A program made the position numbers and the translations under genes. The notes beneath the pieces are model-generated. The model saw only the letters and a list, made by a program, of their open reading frames with translations. It made no database searches and was not told where the DNA came from. 64,000 bases of DNA from Butyricimonas faecalis (lineage in GTDB: Bacteria; Bacteroidota; Bacteroidia; Bacteroidales; Marinifilaceae). Positions 36,079 through 43,543 of this stretch are shown in pieces. Numbering within the stretch: the stretch's first letter is position 1; each line of letters begins with the position of its first letter. The stretch lies in assembly GCF_003991565.1 (NCBI RefSeq), contig NZ_CP032819.1, forward strand, positions 3,100,001 to 3,164,000, in the 5' to 3' direction.

Positions 36079-36248
36079 CTCCTTTTCTTTTCCTGCCAAA
36101 ACTTTTTCATAGCTTTTGATATCGCCTTTTTGTGTTCATTACTTTTTTGTTGATTTCTTAGAGCCTCTTTTATGTGTTTTCTGTGTGTTGCCGTTTTTTT
36201 CTTGTTTTTCATTTTTAGACTTATTTTGTGTTTAGTAATCTCATTCAT
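36075..36248 (-). CDS. 57-aa basic protein with NUMOD3-like DNA-binding motif
   Basis: ATG at 36248, TAA at 36077-36075, overlapping the integrase stop by 4 bases in convergent orientation. The protein is dominated by Lys/Arg/His. Its C-terminal half, HIKEALRNQQKSNEHKK followed by AISKAMKKFW, resembles the repeated NUMOD3 motif (HKKKISEALK type) found with homing endonucleases and phage DNA-binding proteins. A DNA-binding accessory role, perhaps recombination directionality, is possible but unproven. Confidence 0.45.
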   Translation of the reverse strand: MNEITKHKISLKMKNKKKTATHRKHIKEALRNQQKSNEHKKAISKAMKKFWQEKKRS

Positions 36249-36271
36249 AAGTTTTTTTAATAAATATCAAT

Positions 36272-36289
36272 AAGTAGATAAGTTTGTTT
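36272..36289 (+). repeat. 18-bp repeat, copy 1
   Basis: AAGTAGATAAGTTTGTTT, identical to 38867-38884 and in the same orientation. Similarity extends a few bases upstream (TAAATAT) with a small gap. Confidence 0.85.
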
Positions 36290-36518
36290 CTCTATCAGAA
36301 AAAATTTTGTAAAAAAATACACGTCAAACAGACATATGGTAAATAAGATAGAATGTACTCAATTTGTGAGAGAAAGGATACACTATAAATGACGTGTCAA
36401 TAAAGAGCTACAAATTTAATGTAGTAGATAAAATTACGGTCTAATAATAATATAATTATATTAAAAAATGTTTTCTTTAAATTAGAAATAAACACTCTGT
36501 AATACACATGATAAACTG

Positions 36519-36550
36519 TTTGTTTGATAAATAAATAAGTTATATATTTG
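36519..36550 (+). promoter_or_regulatory. promoter of the 84-aa gene
   Basis: TTTG (36519-36522), 20-base spacer, TATATTTG (36543-36550). Confidence 0.55.
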
Positions 36551-36576
36551 TCGTGTTAACTTTAAAATTTAATATT

Positions 36577-36831
36577 ATGGCACGTCCAAAATCAAAAAAT
36601 TTAACAATTTTCGAGAAATTACAAAAGAAAGAATCTATAGACTATTCTGAATATACTTATAAACAGCTTGGTGAGGCTATAGAAGAAATTTTCAACAAAT
36701 ATGTAGAAGAAAGAGATAGAAAAGTGTCACTAAAAGATTTGGAAAACGTCAAAAAATTGTGTGATAAATTAGGCGAATCTGTCAATAAATTAATCTCTCC
36801 AAATACACACGATTCAGATAAAGCAAGTTGA
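36577..36831 (+). CDS. uncharacterised 84-aa element protein
   Basis: Start set at the ATG at 36577 (MARPKSKNLTIFEKLQ); the frame opens 8 codons earlier but that start is too close to the promoter. The protein is mostly helical and charged (GEAIEEIFNKYVEERDRKVSLKD-like, two likely helices), starting with a short basic ARPKSKN patch. No family recognised. It has its own promoter. Its place between integrase and serine recombinase suggests a small regulator or accessory protein (inference). Confidence 0.6.
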   Translation: MARPKSKNLTIFEKLQKKESIDYSEYTYKQLGEAIEEIFNKYVEERDRKVSLKDLENVKKLCDKLGESVNKLISPNTHDSDKAS

Positions 36832-36988
36832 TAGTAATGTGTCAAAGAATGATATTATTAAGTATCACATTTTGATACTTCGTAGACTCAATTATTGTTG
36901 TGTAATCAAATATATAGTGTAATCAAATAAATCTATTTTTGTTTGTTGATTACATTATATTTTTGTTATCATTTTTATCAAAGATTAT

Positions 36989-37019
36989 TTTGATAGTATA
37001 CTAAAAATACCTATCTTTG
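36989..37019 (+). promoter_or_regulatory. promoter of the serine recombinase gene with operator-like repeats
   Basis: TTTG (36989-36992), exactly 19 bases, TATCTTTG (37012-37019). GATAGTATA occurs inside the spacer (36992-37000) and again at 37042-37050 just before the start codon, and CTATCTTT/AAAGATAG form an inverted pair across the start site. Autoregulation is plausible. Confidence 0.6.
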
Positions 37020-37049
37020 TTTTGTTGAAAAATGAAATAAAGATAGTAT

Positions 37050-37682
37050 ATGAAAAAAGCAGTTATATACGCACGAGTAAGTTCAATTACAGACCGCCAA
37101 AATACCGACCGTCAAGTCGTCGATTTAACAAGATATGCAGAATATTCCGAACATAATATAATAGAAATATTCGAGGAAAAAATAAGTGGTGGAAAACGTA
37201 ACGTTGACCGTCCTGTGCTAACGGAATGTTTAAATTATTGCAAGGATAATAATATTGACGTATTATTAGTTTCGGAGTTATCAAGACTTGGAAGAAATGC
37301 TTTTGAAGTACTTTCAACAGTTAAGTTTTTAATTGATAATTGTATTAATCTTTATATACAAAAAGAGCAATTTAGTTTATTGAACGATGAGGGGAAACCA
37401 TCTATATTTGCCCCTGTGATGATTGCTACATTAAGTACTTGTGCCGAATTAGAAAGAGAAAATATTAAATTTCGTTTGAACAGCGGTAGAGATTTGTACA
37501 TCAAAAATGGTGGAAAACTAGGACGAAAAGCGGGTTCAATAAAAACATTAGATATGAAAAAAGAAGAATATAAAGAGGCTATATCTTTATTGAAAAAGGG
37601 TATAAGCGTGCGTAATGTGGCTAAATTAACGGGAAAAGGAACGGCAACAATACAGAGAATAAAGAAAGAATTTAATCTATAA
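37050..37682 (+). CDS. small serine recombinase (resolvase/invertase family)
   Basis: 210 residues. The catalytic serine is S11 in AVIYARVSS. The rest of the resolvase domain follows: DRQVVDL, the conserved acidic/Arg block VLLVSELSRLGRN, and the E-helix with ELERENIKFRLNSGR. The C-terminal helix-turn-helix (KKGISVRNVAKLTGKGTATIQRIKKEF) is the Hin-like DNA-binding domain. The length is that of resolvases and invertases rather than large serine integrases. It may resolve dimers of the excised element, or act on the 18-bp repeat sites (inference). Confidence 0.9.
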   Translation: MKKAVIYARVSSITDRQNTDRQVVDLTRYAEYSEHNIIEIFEEKISGGKRNVDRPVLTECLNYCKDNNIDVLLVSELSRLGRNAFEVLSTVKFLIDNCINLYIQKEQFSLLNDEGKPSIFAPVMIATLSTCAELERENIKFRLNSGRDLYIKNGGKLGRKAGSIKTLDMKKEEYKEAISLLKKGISVRNVAKLTGKGTATIQRIKKEFNL

Positions 37683-37785
37683 AAATATCCCCTTCAATCA
37701 TTTCAAATGGTTGGAGAGGATATTGTATTTATTTTCAATGTCTTATATTGCAAAATCTCCTCTCGCAGGTATATTGTTTATATAC

Positions 37786-38680
37786 TTACAAATCCAATAA
37801 GTCTATTACATTTTCATTTTCCCTCCAATAAACAACTTTATGCAATGCCATATTTAAAAGTTGAAATAAAAACTTTTCATCAAAAAGAAATGATAGTATT
37901 CTATCATCATGAAAATAATCTATATCAAAATTATTAAGAATTGCACATAATTCTCGCATACTAACATTTGTAATTTCAGCTTCAATTCGATAAAGTTTAT
38001 CATAATTGAACCCTAACCAACTATTAATTACAGGTCGTTTTTCGGGGGAATGCTCTTTCAATTCTCTATCTTTATCATACATACGTATTTTTATACCATT
38101 ATCTTTGATTTGACCGAAATACAAGGTAGGAATTTTATGTATCTCATTTCTACTACAACCTTTCGCAATCACCCAATCTTTAATTGTTTGATTGGGATTA
38201 GTTATTTTTTTTGCCATTATATATCATATCGAAACTTATATCTTTTCGCATCCGTTGTACTTGATAAATGTAGTTACGAGTGGTAGTCAATGCAGGAGTA
38301 ATTAACGTTATATTATTAAATTTTATATGAAAACAGCTCAATACATAAGGTAAATAATGACGTAACATTGTATATAGTGCATTGTTTTCTATATTCAAAA
38401 ATATCATTCCATGATATTTCCCTTTTTCTTTCTTCCTATGAACAGATAAAGTACCCAATAAAAATGTTTTATCATTATCTGGAATTTCAATATTAACTAT
38501 TTGTACATCCTCATCACTTTCTTTTTCTATCCGAAATGTATAAAAATTAGCCTCATTTCCCTCACCCCACCATAGTATATTACTACCATTCAATAGGCGT
38601 TCAAATAACACATTTTCCCTCTCATCTGTAAAACATAATTTGACTGCATCAAGCCCTATTTTAAATTTGTCATTTTTCAT
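37786..38680 (-). pseudogene. replication-initiation (Rep_trans/RstA-like) protein, split by a one-base frameshift
   Basis: Two overlapping frames: 38680-38198 (160 aa) and 38217-37786 (143 aa). The first ends YNGKKNN; the second begins MAKKITNPNQ. Removing one A from the A8 run at 38205-38212 joins them as YNGKKITNPNQTIKDW. The fused protein of about 300 residues has TLYFGQIKDNGIKIRMYDK near its middle, reminiscent of the T.Y.GS...RIYDK block of rolling-circle initiators. YDKLYRIEAEI follows, like the W.R.E.E segment. This family identity is moderate. Alternatives are two separate proteins or programmed +1 slippage. Confidence 0.5.
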
Positions 38681-38866
38681 TTTGTAGTGTATTTAATTTT
38701 CTTATTTTACAATATCTTTTCATGGAATTTTAATTCTATTTTGTCCTTTCAAGGAGTTGTTAATATTTTTCTTGTATTACCATTTGCAATGTGTATTTAA
38801 TAGCTTATTTCGTATTTTTTTTCTAGTATTTGTTCATTCATGTTATAATATTTTACTATAAATATG

Positions 38867-38901
38867 AAGTAGATAAGTTTGTTTTCAATACTTATCTACT
38901 T
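38867..38901. repeat. 11-bp inverted repeat with 18-bp repeat copy 2
   Basis: AAGTAGATAAG (38867-38877) pairs perfectly with CTTATCTACTT (38891-38901) over a 13-base loop. The left arm is the start of the 18-bp repeat also present at 36272. The structure lies directly before a perfect -7 element (38908-38915). It could be an operator, a rolling-circle origin hairpin, or a recombinase site. Confidence 0.75.
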
Positions 38902-38907
38902 TTTTCC

Positions 38908-38915
38908 TATATTTG
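38908..38915 (+). promoter_or_regulatory. -7 element TATATTTG downstream of the hairpin
   Basis: Perfect TAnnTTTG, reading toward a short frame at 38941. A TTTG lies 26 bases upstream, longer than the usual spacing. Confidence 0.45.
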
Positions 38916-38940
38916 CCTTAAAACTTTAATGTCATGTTTT

Positions 38941-39123
38941 ATGAATATTGAAAATACAATAAACAACGAATTTGAAGTAAATGAGGATATTGTAAAGTAT
39001 TGACTTGAGAGGTGGCGATACGAAGTTTTAAACTTTGGAGAATGGAATTGTAATAATTTTTGTTGGGGAAATTTTTGAGAGTTGATAGATAAGGAACATG
39101 ATATGGGTACAGTTGATAAGTAA
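38941..39123 (+). pseudogene. short reading frame with two in-frame TGA codons
   Basis: From the ATG at 38941 the frame reads MNIENTINNEFEVNEDIVKY, TGA, LERWRYEVLNFGEWNCNNF..., TGA, ELIDKEHDMGTVDK, TAA. Apart from the two TGA codons it looks protein-like over about 60 residues and follows a promoter. It is probably a decayed small gene of the element. Confidence 0.3.
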
Positions 39124-39147
39124 GTTGTTGTGTGTTAATAGCGCAGG

Positions 39148-39169
39148 CAAAAGTAAATATTTTGATTGA
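39148..39169 (+). repeat. right attachment site of the element (22-bp direct repeat)
   Basis: Identical to 34328-34349. Flanks differ immediately on both sides, as expected for a duplicated crossover core. Confidence 0.85.
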
Positions 39170-39199
39170 GATTTACTTTAAAACTTCGCAAACATTGTG

Positions 39200-39207
39200 T
39201 AATTTTG
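39200..39207 (+). promoter_or_regulatory. -7 element TAATTTTG, likely deoC promoter
   Basis: Perfect TAnnTTTG outside the element, about 112 bases before deoC. The upstream region has TTTA at roughly the -33 distance. Confidence 0.45.
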
Positions 39208-39318
39208 CCTAGGCTAAAAAGGGGATGACGGAATTTAGTGGGTGTAAAAGAATAACCTGTCGTGTATTTTTTTCGTATTAAATATGGAGACAGGAATGGG
39301 GGATAGCCAATTAATAAA

Positions 39319-40203
39319 ATGATGTATATGGAAAATGTATTGGATGCATTGGCTCTTTACGGGTATTTGAATTTAGAGGATCGGATCGAATTTGAGTTGG
39401 ATGGGGTGATCGAGAAAGAAATTGCTCCGGCTTATTGTAATGAGAATTTTGAATTGTGTATTTCATGTATGGATTATACTTCGTTGAAGGTGACGGATAC
39501 GGAGAAATCGATTGTGACTTTTGTTTCTGAATTGCTGAAAAAATTGAAAAAGAACACCTTGCCGGATGTGGCATCCGTATGTGTGTTTCCCCGCTTCACT
39601 TCTCTCGTGAAGGAATGTCTGGTCGGGACTCCGATTAAAACGACGGTCGTGGGAGCTTGTTTTCCGGCAGCACAGACATTTTTGGACGTGAAGTTGGCCG
39701 AATGTAAGGCGGCAATTGCGGCTGGAGCGGATGAGGTGGACGTTGTGATTTCCGTGGGAGATGTTTTGGAGTGTAATTACGAGAAGGTATATAAAGAGTT
39801 GGTCGCTATCCGCGAGGCTTGTGCGGGGGTTGTTTTGAAGGTAATTTTGGAAACGGGCGAATTGAAAACTATCGAGAGTGTGTTCAATGCCTCGTTGATT
39901 AGTGCTTACGCGGGGGCTGATTTTGTTAAAACGTCTACCGGGAAGGTTCCGGTAAATGCCACTCCAGAGACCGTTTACGTGATTTGCGAGGCTTTACGTC
40001 AATTCCACGCACAGACCGGGAAGATGGTTGGAATTAAGGTGGCCGGAGGTATCACCAAGATTCAAAATGCGATTCGTTACCTTACGATTGTGAAACATAT
40101 TTTAGGCGAGCAATGGCTTACGCCTGCTTATTTCAGAATCGGAACATCTCAGTTGTTGGAAGATGTTCTGAAAGAGATGAAAACAGTAAAGATTAATGGC
40201 TGA
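39319..40203 (+). CDS. deoC: deoxyribose-phosphate aldolase
   Basis: Cleaves 2-deoxyribose-5-phosphate to glyceraldehyde-3-phosphate and acetaldehyde in deoxynucleoside breakdown. 294 residues, slightly longer than the enterobacterial form. TIM-barrel motifs are VCVFPRF, KAAIAAGADEVDVVISVG, VILETGEL, and DFVKTSTGKV with the Schiff-base lysine, then GIKVAGGI. ATGs at 39322 and 39328 are alternative starts. Divergent from mutS across the integrated element. Confidence 0.95.
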   Translation: MMYMENVLDALALYGYLNLEDRIEFELDGVIEKEIAPAYCNENFELCISCMDYTSLKVTDTEKSIVTFVSELLKKLKKNTLPDVASVCVFPRFTSLVKECLVGTPIKTTVVGACFPAAQTFLDVKLAECKAAIAAGADEVDVVISVGDVLECNYEKVYKELVAIREACAGVVLKVILETGELKTIESVFNASLISAYAGADFVKTSTGKVPVNATPETVYVICEALRQFHAQTGKMVGIKVAGGITKIQNAIRYLTIVKHILGEQWLTPAYFRIGTSQLLEDVLKEMKTVKING

Positions 40204-40220
40204 AAGTGAAAACTTTCAGC
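40199..40220. terminator. hairpin between convergent deoC and RDD gene
   Basis: GCTGAAAGT pairs with ACTTTCAGC over a GAAA loop. It overlaps the deoC stop and ends at the last base of the RDD gene's stop codon; the T run is weak. Confidence 0.55.
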
Positions 40221-40927
40221 TAATTATTTGCCAAGTGTGAGTGATCTTTTAAGATGGTTTCCACGAATTCCAGTGGAATCATGGATGTTTCAATTCCTGT
40301 TACTTCTTTAATCTTTTTGGAGAGAGGGGCCAGTAGGGCATAATTGTTGTTTTTGAGAACTTCTCGCAGTACGTCCTTGATGATCTTGATGTCTTTGTCG
40401 GATAAGAGAGCGGCTTGCTGAAAGACAACTTGATACTCTTCGGGGGCTTCGAATTCACTGATTTGTTTTAACGTGACCTCTTTTTCGAGTTTGATGACCG
40501 TGGTTCCAGCTGCCATATCACCAAGCCTTTGCATTCGTTTGGAGGCGATGATTGAGACGAGAGCCACGGCACCGCTTGATATGGAAATATCCACCAGACG
40601 GAATACCCAACGGAGCATGCAATCCCAAAACGTGAGTTTTTTACCGTTTAGTTTCACGACTTGGATGCGCATGGCGTATTTACCGAGACTACGACCGTTA
40701 AATACGATCTCGCAGAATAGATGGTAGGAGGCGATGATTACCATGAGAATGACGAAAAACCAAGTCGGGGAGTCTACCGGGGTGAGGAGGTCGATAAACA
40801 TGAACCCCAACAGCAGTAACCCGAATTGAAAGGCTCCATCAATTAAGGTTGCCAGAATGCGGTCGAAAATGCCCGCGGGAGTGTAATCAATGTCTACGTG
40901 GTGGGCCGTGCTAATAGAAATGTTCAT
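40220..40927 (-). CDS. RDD-family membrane protein
   Basis: 235 residues from the ATG at 40927 (MNISISTAHHVDIDYTPAGIFDRILATLIDG). The Arg-Asp-Asp-type N-terminal motif, two or three TM segments in the first 150 residues (FGLLLLGFMFIDLL, FFVILMVIIASYHLF, GRSLGKYAMRIQVV) and a C-terminal soluble helical region make it an RDD protein. RDD proteins are often encoded beside SpoIIM/MoxR/DUF58 clusters, as here, where the neighbour is divergently transcribed. Confidence 0.85.
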   Translation of the reverse strand: MNISISTAHHVDIDYTPAGIFDRILATLIDGAFQFGLLLLGFMFIDLLTPVDSPTWFFVILMVIIASYHLFCEIVFNGRSLGKYAMRIQVVKLNGKKLTFWDCMLRWVFRLVDISISSGAVALVSIIASKRMQRLGDMAAGTTVIKLEKEVTLKQISEFEAPEEYQVVFQQAALLSDKDIKIIKDVLREVLKNNNYALLAPLSKKIKEVTGIETSMIPLEFVETILKDHSHLANN

Positions 40928-40947
40928 GATAAGTATAAATATTTTTA

Positions 40948-40955
40948 CAAACATA
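40948..40955 (-). promoter_or_regulatory. -7 element TATGTTTG for the RDD gene
   Basis: Perfect TAnnTTTG on the minus strand, 20 bases before the start codon at 40927. Confidence 0.45.
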
Positions 40956-41012
40956 CATTTTTTTTGAATAAATACATTATTTTTATCACAAGAAAAAAGT
41001 GTGGTATTTAGG

Positions 41013-41969
41013 ATGAAAGAGGCTAGGTTTGTCAGTCAGAATAAGGAAAAATGGGAGAAAATGGAGCATGTGAGCCATCTGGATACAGATTCTATTGCCT
41101 CTAATTACGTGATTCTTTCCGATGATCTCTCTTACGCGAAGACGTTTTATCCGGGCAGTGATGTGGTGAAGTATCTGAATCAGTTGATTTCTGTTTACCA
41201 GATCAATATTTACGGGCAGGAGCGATCGGAGAAAAAGGGAGTTCTTTCTTTTTGGGTACGGGAATTCCCCTTGTTGCTCTATCGGGAGAGGCGGACCTTG
41301 TTGTTTGCTTTCCTTTTCTTGTTGTTTGCAGCATTGATCGGGGTTTTCTCTACGGCGAAAGACGATACTTTCGTTCGGTTGATTCTTGGTGATGCTTACG
41401 TGGACGAGACGTTGGAAAATATTGAGAAAGGGACTCCGATGGGGATTTATTCATCTTCGGATGAGGTGAATATGTTCTTTATGATTACTGCAAATAATAT
41501 TAAGGTGGCTTTCGTGGCGTTTGTTTTCGGTATCTTTTTTTCCGCGGGGACGTTATGGATCCTTTTCACGAACGGGGTTATGCTGGGAGCTTTCCAGTAC
41601 TTCTTTTTCCAGCATGGTTTGTTGTTGCATTCGGTGATGTCCGTGTGGGCGCATGGGACGTTTGAGATAACATCGATTATTATAGCCGGGGGAGCGGGAC
41701 TGGTGATGGGGAATAGTTTTTTGTTTCCGGGAACGTATAAGCGTTCGCATTCGTTTCGGAATGGGGCTTTGCGGGGTATAAAGATCGTTACCGGGTTGAT
41801 TCCGTTTTTTATTATCGCGGGGTGGATTGAAAGTTTCATCACGCGTTATGCCGATGTTTATCCCGTGGTGGGGGCCGTGGCAATCCTCCTTTCACTGGGA
41901 GGCGTTGTCGGGTATTTTGTTGTTTATCCTTATTATTTACATAAAACAGAGACCAATGGAAAAGATTAA
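41013..41969 (+). CDS. SpoIIM-family (DUF95) membrane protein
   Basis: 318 residues from the ATG at 41013. Five or six membrane segments in the C-terminal two thirds follow a soluble helical start (KEARFVSQNKEKWEKMEHV). Family motifs include MFFMITANNIKVAFVAFVFGIFF, WAHGTFEITSIIIAGGAGL and FRNGALRGIKIVTGL. In sporulators SpoIIM drives engulfment; in non-sporulating Bacteroidota the family occurs with MoxR/DUF58 operons and its role is unclear. First gene of a six-gene rightward operon, overlapping the next by 14 bp. Confidence 0.85.
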   Translation: MKEARFVSQNKEKWEKMEHVSHLDTDSIASNYVILSDDLSYAKTFYPGSDVVKYLNQLISVYQINIYGQERSEKKGVLSFWVREFPLLLYRERRTLLFAFLFLLFAALIGVFSTAKDDTFVRLILGDAYVDETLENIEKGTPMGIYSSSDEVNMFFMITANNIKVAFVAFVFGIFFSAGTLWILFTNGVMLGAFQYFFFQHGLLLHSVMSVWAHGTFEITSIIIAGGAGLVMGNSFLFPGTYKRSHSFRNGALRGIKIVTGLIPFFIIAGWIESFITRYADVYPVVGAVAILLSLGGVVGYFVVYPYYLHKTETNGKD

Positions 41970-42834
41970 TTTAAGTGTGCAGCGTTCTTTTTCGGATTTG
42001 ATTACCGTGACGATTAATTTCATGAAACAGGAGTTTGTTCCTTTTATCCGGGCTTTTGCCGTGATCGGGTTCCCCTTGATTTTGCTGATGCTTTTTTTCA
42101 TGAAGGATCTGTTGATGGGAGCTTTTGATATGTCTCTGCATCCGGAGGCTTATTATGAAGTGAATAATTTTGGGGATATGATGTTACGGACCTTGTTCAC
42201 GTCATTATTTGGAATGCTGCTGATGATGTGGGTACAGTTGTTTGCTATTTCTTATTTGCGGGTTTACTGGGATCATTATCAGGCGGGGATTGAGGAGCGG
42301 ATTACGATTGGCGAGGTTTTGGGAGTCATGTTGAAGAAGCTCGGCGTGTATCTTATGTGGTCTGTTTTCTGTGGCTTGGTTGTTTTTATCGGTTTTTTGT
42401 TTCTGTTTGTTCCCGGAATATATATTGGGATTTCGTTTACTTTCGGATCTTATTTACTGATATTAAGGGATAATGGATTGGGAAAGATTATCACGGAGTC
42501 CATGGCCATGGTGAAGGGGAATTGGTGGAAAACGTTTGGGTTTATTGTCGTGATGTACTTGTTGGTGGGGGTTCTGGCCTACTTGTTTGGCATTCCTTAC
42601 ATGTTCTTGATGATGTCCTCGGCTTTCACGGGGGAGATTCCGAATATTTATGAGATTACGTTCTCGTTATTACTCTCTTATTTGGGACAATACACGTTGT
42701 ATACGGTTTTGTTTGTCGGGGTCGGGATGCTTTTCTTTTCCCGTTTGGAAGAGATGGAACATACGACTTTGTTAAGCCAGATTGACCAGTTGGGGGCTCA
42801 ACCCGAGAAAAAGGCGGATGAGGAGGTTAGTTAA
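41956..42834 (+). CDS. uncharacterised membrane protein of the MoxR operon
   Basis: 292 residues from the ATG at 41956, which overlaps the SpoIIM gene by 14 bp. It starts MEKINLSVQRSFSDLITVTINFMKQ and has five or six long hydrophobic segments, including FLFLFVPGIYIGISFTFGSYLLIL, a pattern seen in DUF-type 'glycerophosphoryl diester phosphodiesterase membrane domain' proteins. No catalytic motif. Part of the SpoIIM-MoxR-DUF58 operon. Confidence 0.7.
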   Translation: MEKINLSVQRSFSDLITVTINFMKQEFVPFIRAFAVIGFPLILLMLFFMKDLLMGAFDMSLHPEAYYEVNNFGDMMLRTLFTSLFGMLLMMWVQLFAISYLRVYWDHYQAGIEERITIGEVLGVMLKKLGVYLMWSVFCGLVVFIGFLFLFVPGIYIGISFTFGSYLLILRDNGLGKIITESMAMVKGNWWKTFGFIVVMYLLVGVLAYLFGIPYMFLMMSSAFTGEIPNIYEITFSLLLSYLGQYTLYTVLFVGVGMLFFSRLEEMEHTTLLSQIDQLGAQPEKKADEEVS

Positions 42835-43543
42835 ATATATTATTCTATTCATGTTCGCTTGTGTCGGTAATGTGGCATGGGCGGAAGAGGAGTATCGGGA
42901 GCCTTCATGCTCTCCGGATTCTTCTTATGTTTTGCGAGCCCCGGAAGCTGATTTCCTGGAAAAGTACAGGAAAGATGCAGCTTTTGATTACACGATGAAT
43001 ATTGAAGAGGCACCTAGCGTTTGGGAGTGGATAAAACATTGGATTCTGGAACGTTTGTTCCGGGTAAAGGATTCGGAGGGGGCAAAGCAGACCATGGATA
43101 TTATTTTGAAGATTGTGCTGGGGCTTTTTGCTTTGGGTATTATTTACCTGCTCGTGAGGAACAGGGATAAATTTCTTTTCCGCAAGCGGGGTACGGATTT
43201 TTCCCCGGAAGATTCCGTGGAGTACACCGGAGAGCAGGAAGCCGATTCTTTCGTGCGATTGCTGGCGAAAGCGGAGCAGGAGGGTGATTACGTTCTGGCA
43301 ATACGGGTGAGTTATTCCGCTTTGTTGCAAATGTTGGATAAAAAGGAGGTGATTCATTGGGAGGTTTCCAAAACGAATCAGCATTATATTTACGAGATAA
43401 GAAATGAAACGTGGAGCCATCGTTTCGAGGAGATAAGTCGTATATTTGATTGTGTTTGTTATGGAGAGTTTCCCGTGGATGAAATTGCTTATCGGAATAT
43501 CAAGCGATATTTTACGGAGTTCAGGAAGGAGGTGGAGGGATGA
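42818..43543 (+). CDS. DUF4129-type membrane protein
   Basis: 241 residues from the ATG at 42818, overlapping the previous gene by 17 bp. Signal peptide MRRLVKYIILFMFACVGNVAWAEE, a periplasmic part, one TM segment (IVLGLFALGIIYLLV) near the middle, then a cytosolic C-terminal DUF4129-like domain (LAIRVSYSALLQMLDKKEVIHWEVSKTNQHYIYEI). DUF4129 regularly co-occurs with DUF4350, MoxR and DUF58 genes. Confidence 0.75.
   Translation: MRRLVKYIILFMFACVGNVAWAEEEYREPSCSPDSSYVLRAPEADFLEKYRKDAAFDYTMNIEEAPSVWEWIKHWILERLFRVKDSEGAKQTMDIILKIVLGLFALGIIYLLVRNRDKFLFRKRGTDFSPEDSVEYTGEQEADSFVRLLAKAEQEGDYVLAIRVSYSALLQMLDKKEVIHWEVSKTNQHYIYEIRNETWSHRFEEISRIFDCVCYGEFPVDEIAYRNIKRYFTEFRKEVEG

Larger units (their letters stand above)
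36249..36576. other. AT-rich non-coding region inside the element
   Basis: No gene is visible. It contains one copy of an 18-bp repeat (36272-36289), an 8-bp inverted pair ACACGTCA/TGACGTGT (36319-36326 and 36390-36397), and the promoter of the 84-aa gene (36519-36550). It could hold a recombinase or replication site. Confidence 0.6.
34328..39169. mobile_element. 4.8-kb integrated element between mutS and deoC
   Basis: Bounded by perfect 22-bp direct repeats. Contents, left to right: tyrosine integrase (+), NUMOD3-like small protein (-), 84-aa protein (+), small serine recombinase (+), split replication-initiator-like gene (-), and a promoter with a hairpin operator. The interior is visibly much richer in A and T than the genes on either side, a sign of transfer. 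No relaxase, coat, secretion or type IV coupling genes are seen, so it is not self-transmissible; it may be a small mobilisable or satellite element, or a remnant. If excised, mutS and deoC would be left about 223 bp apart and divergent. Confidence 0.8.

Noticed and set aside
37707..37937. 76-codon frame after the serine recombinase
   Set aside because: Opposite-strand shadow of the second half of the rep-like gene, with no independent signal.
38941..39123. In-frame TGA as selenocysteine
   Set aside because: The protein shows no selenoprotein family feature, no SECIS-like stem is evident directly after either TGA, and a decayed gene is simpler.
40948..41012. Second promoter toward the SpoIIM operon in the divergent gap
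   Set aside because: No TAnnTTTG on the plus strand was found at a sensible distance; only the RDD-side element is supported.
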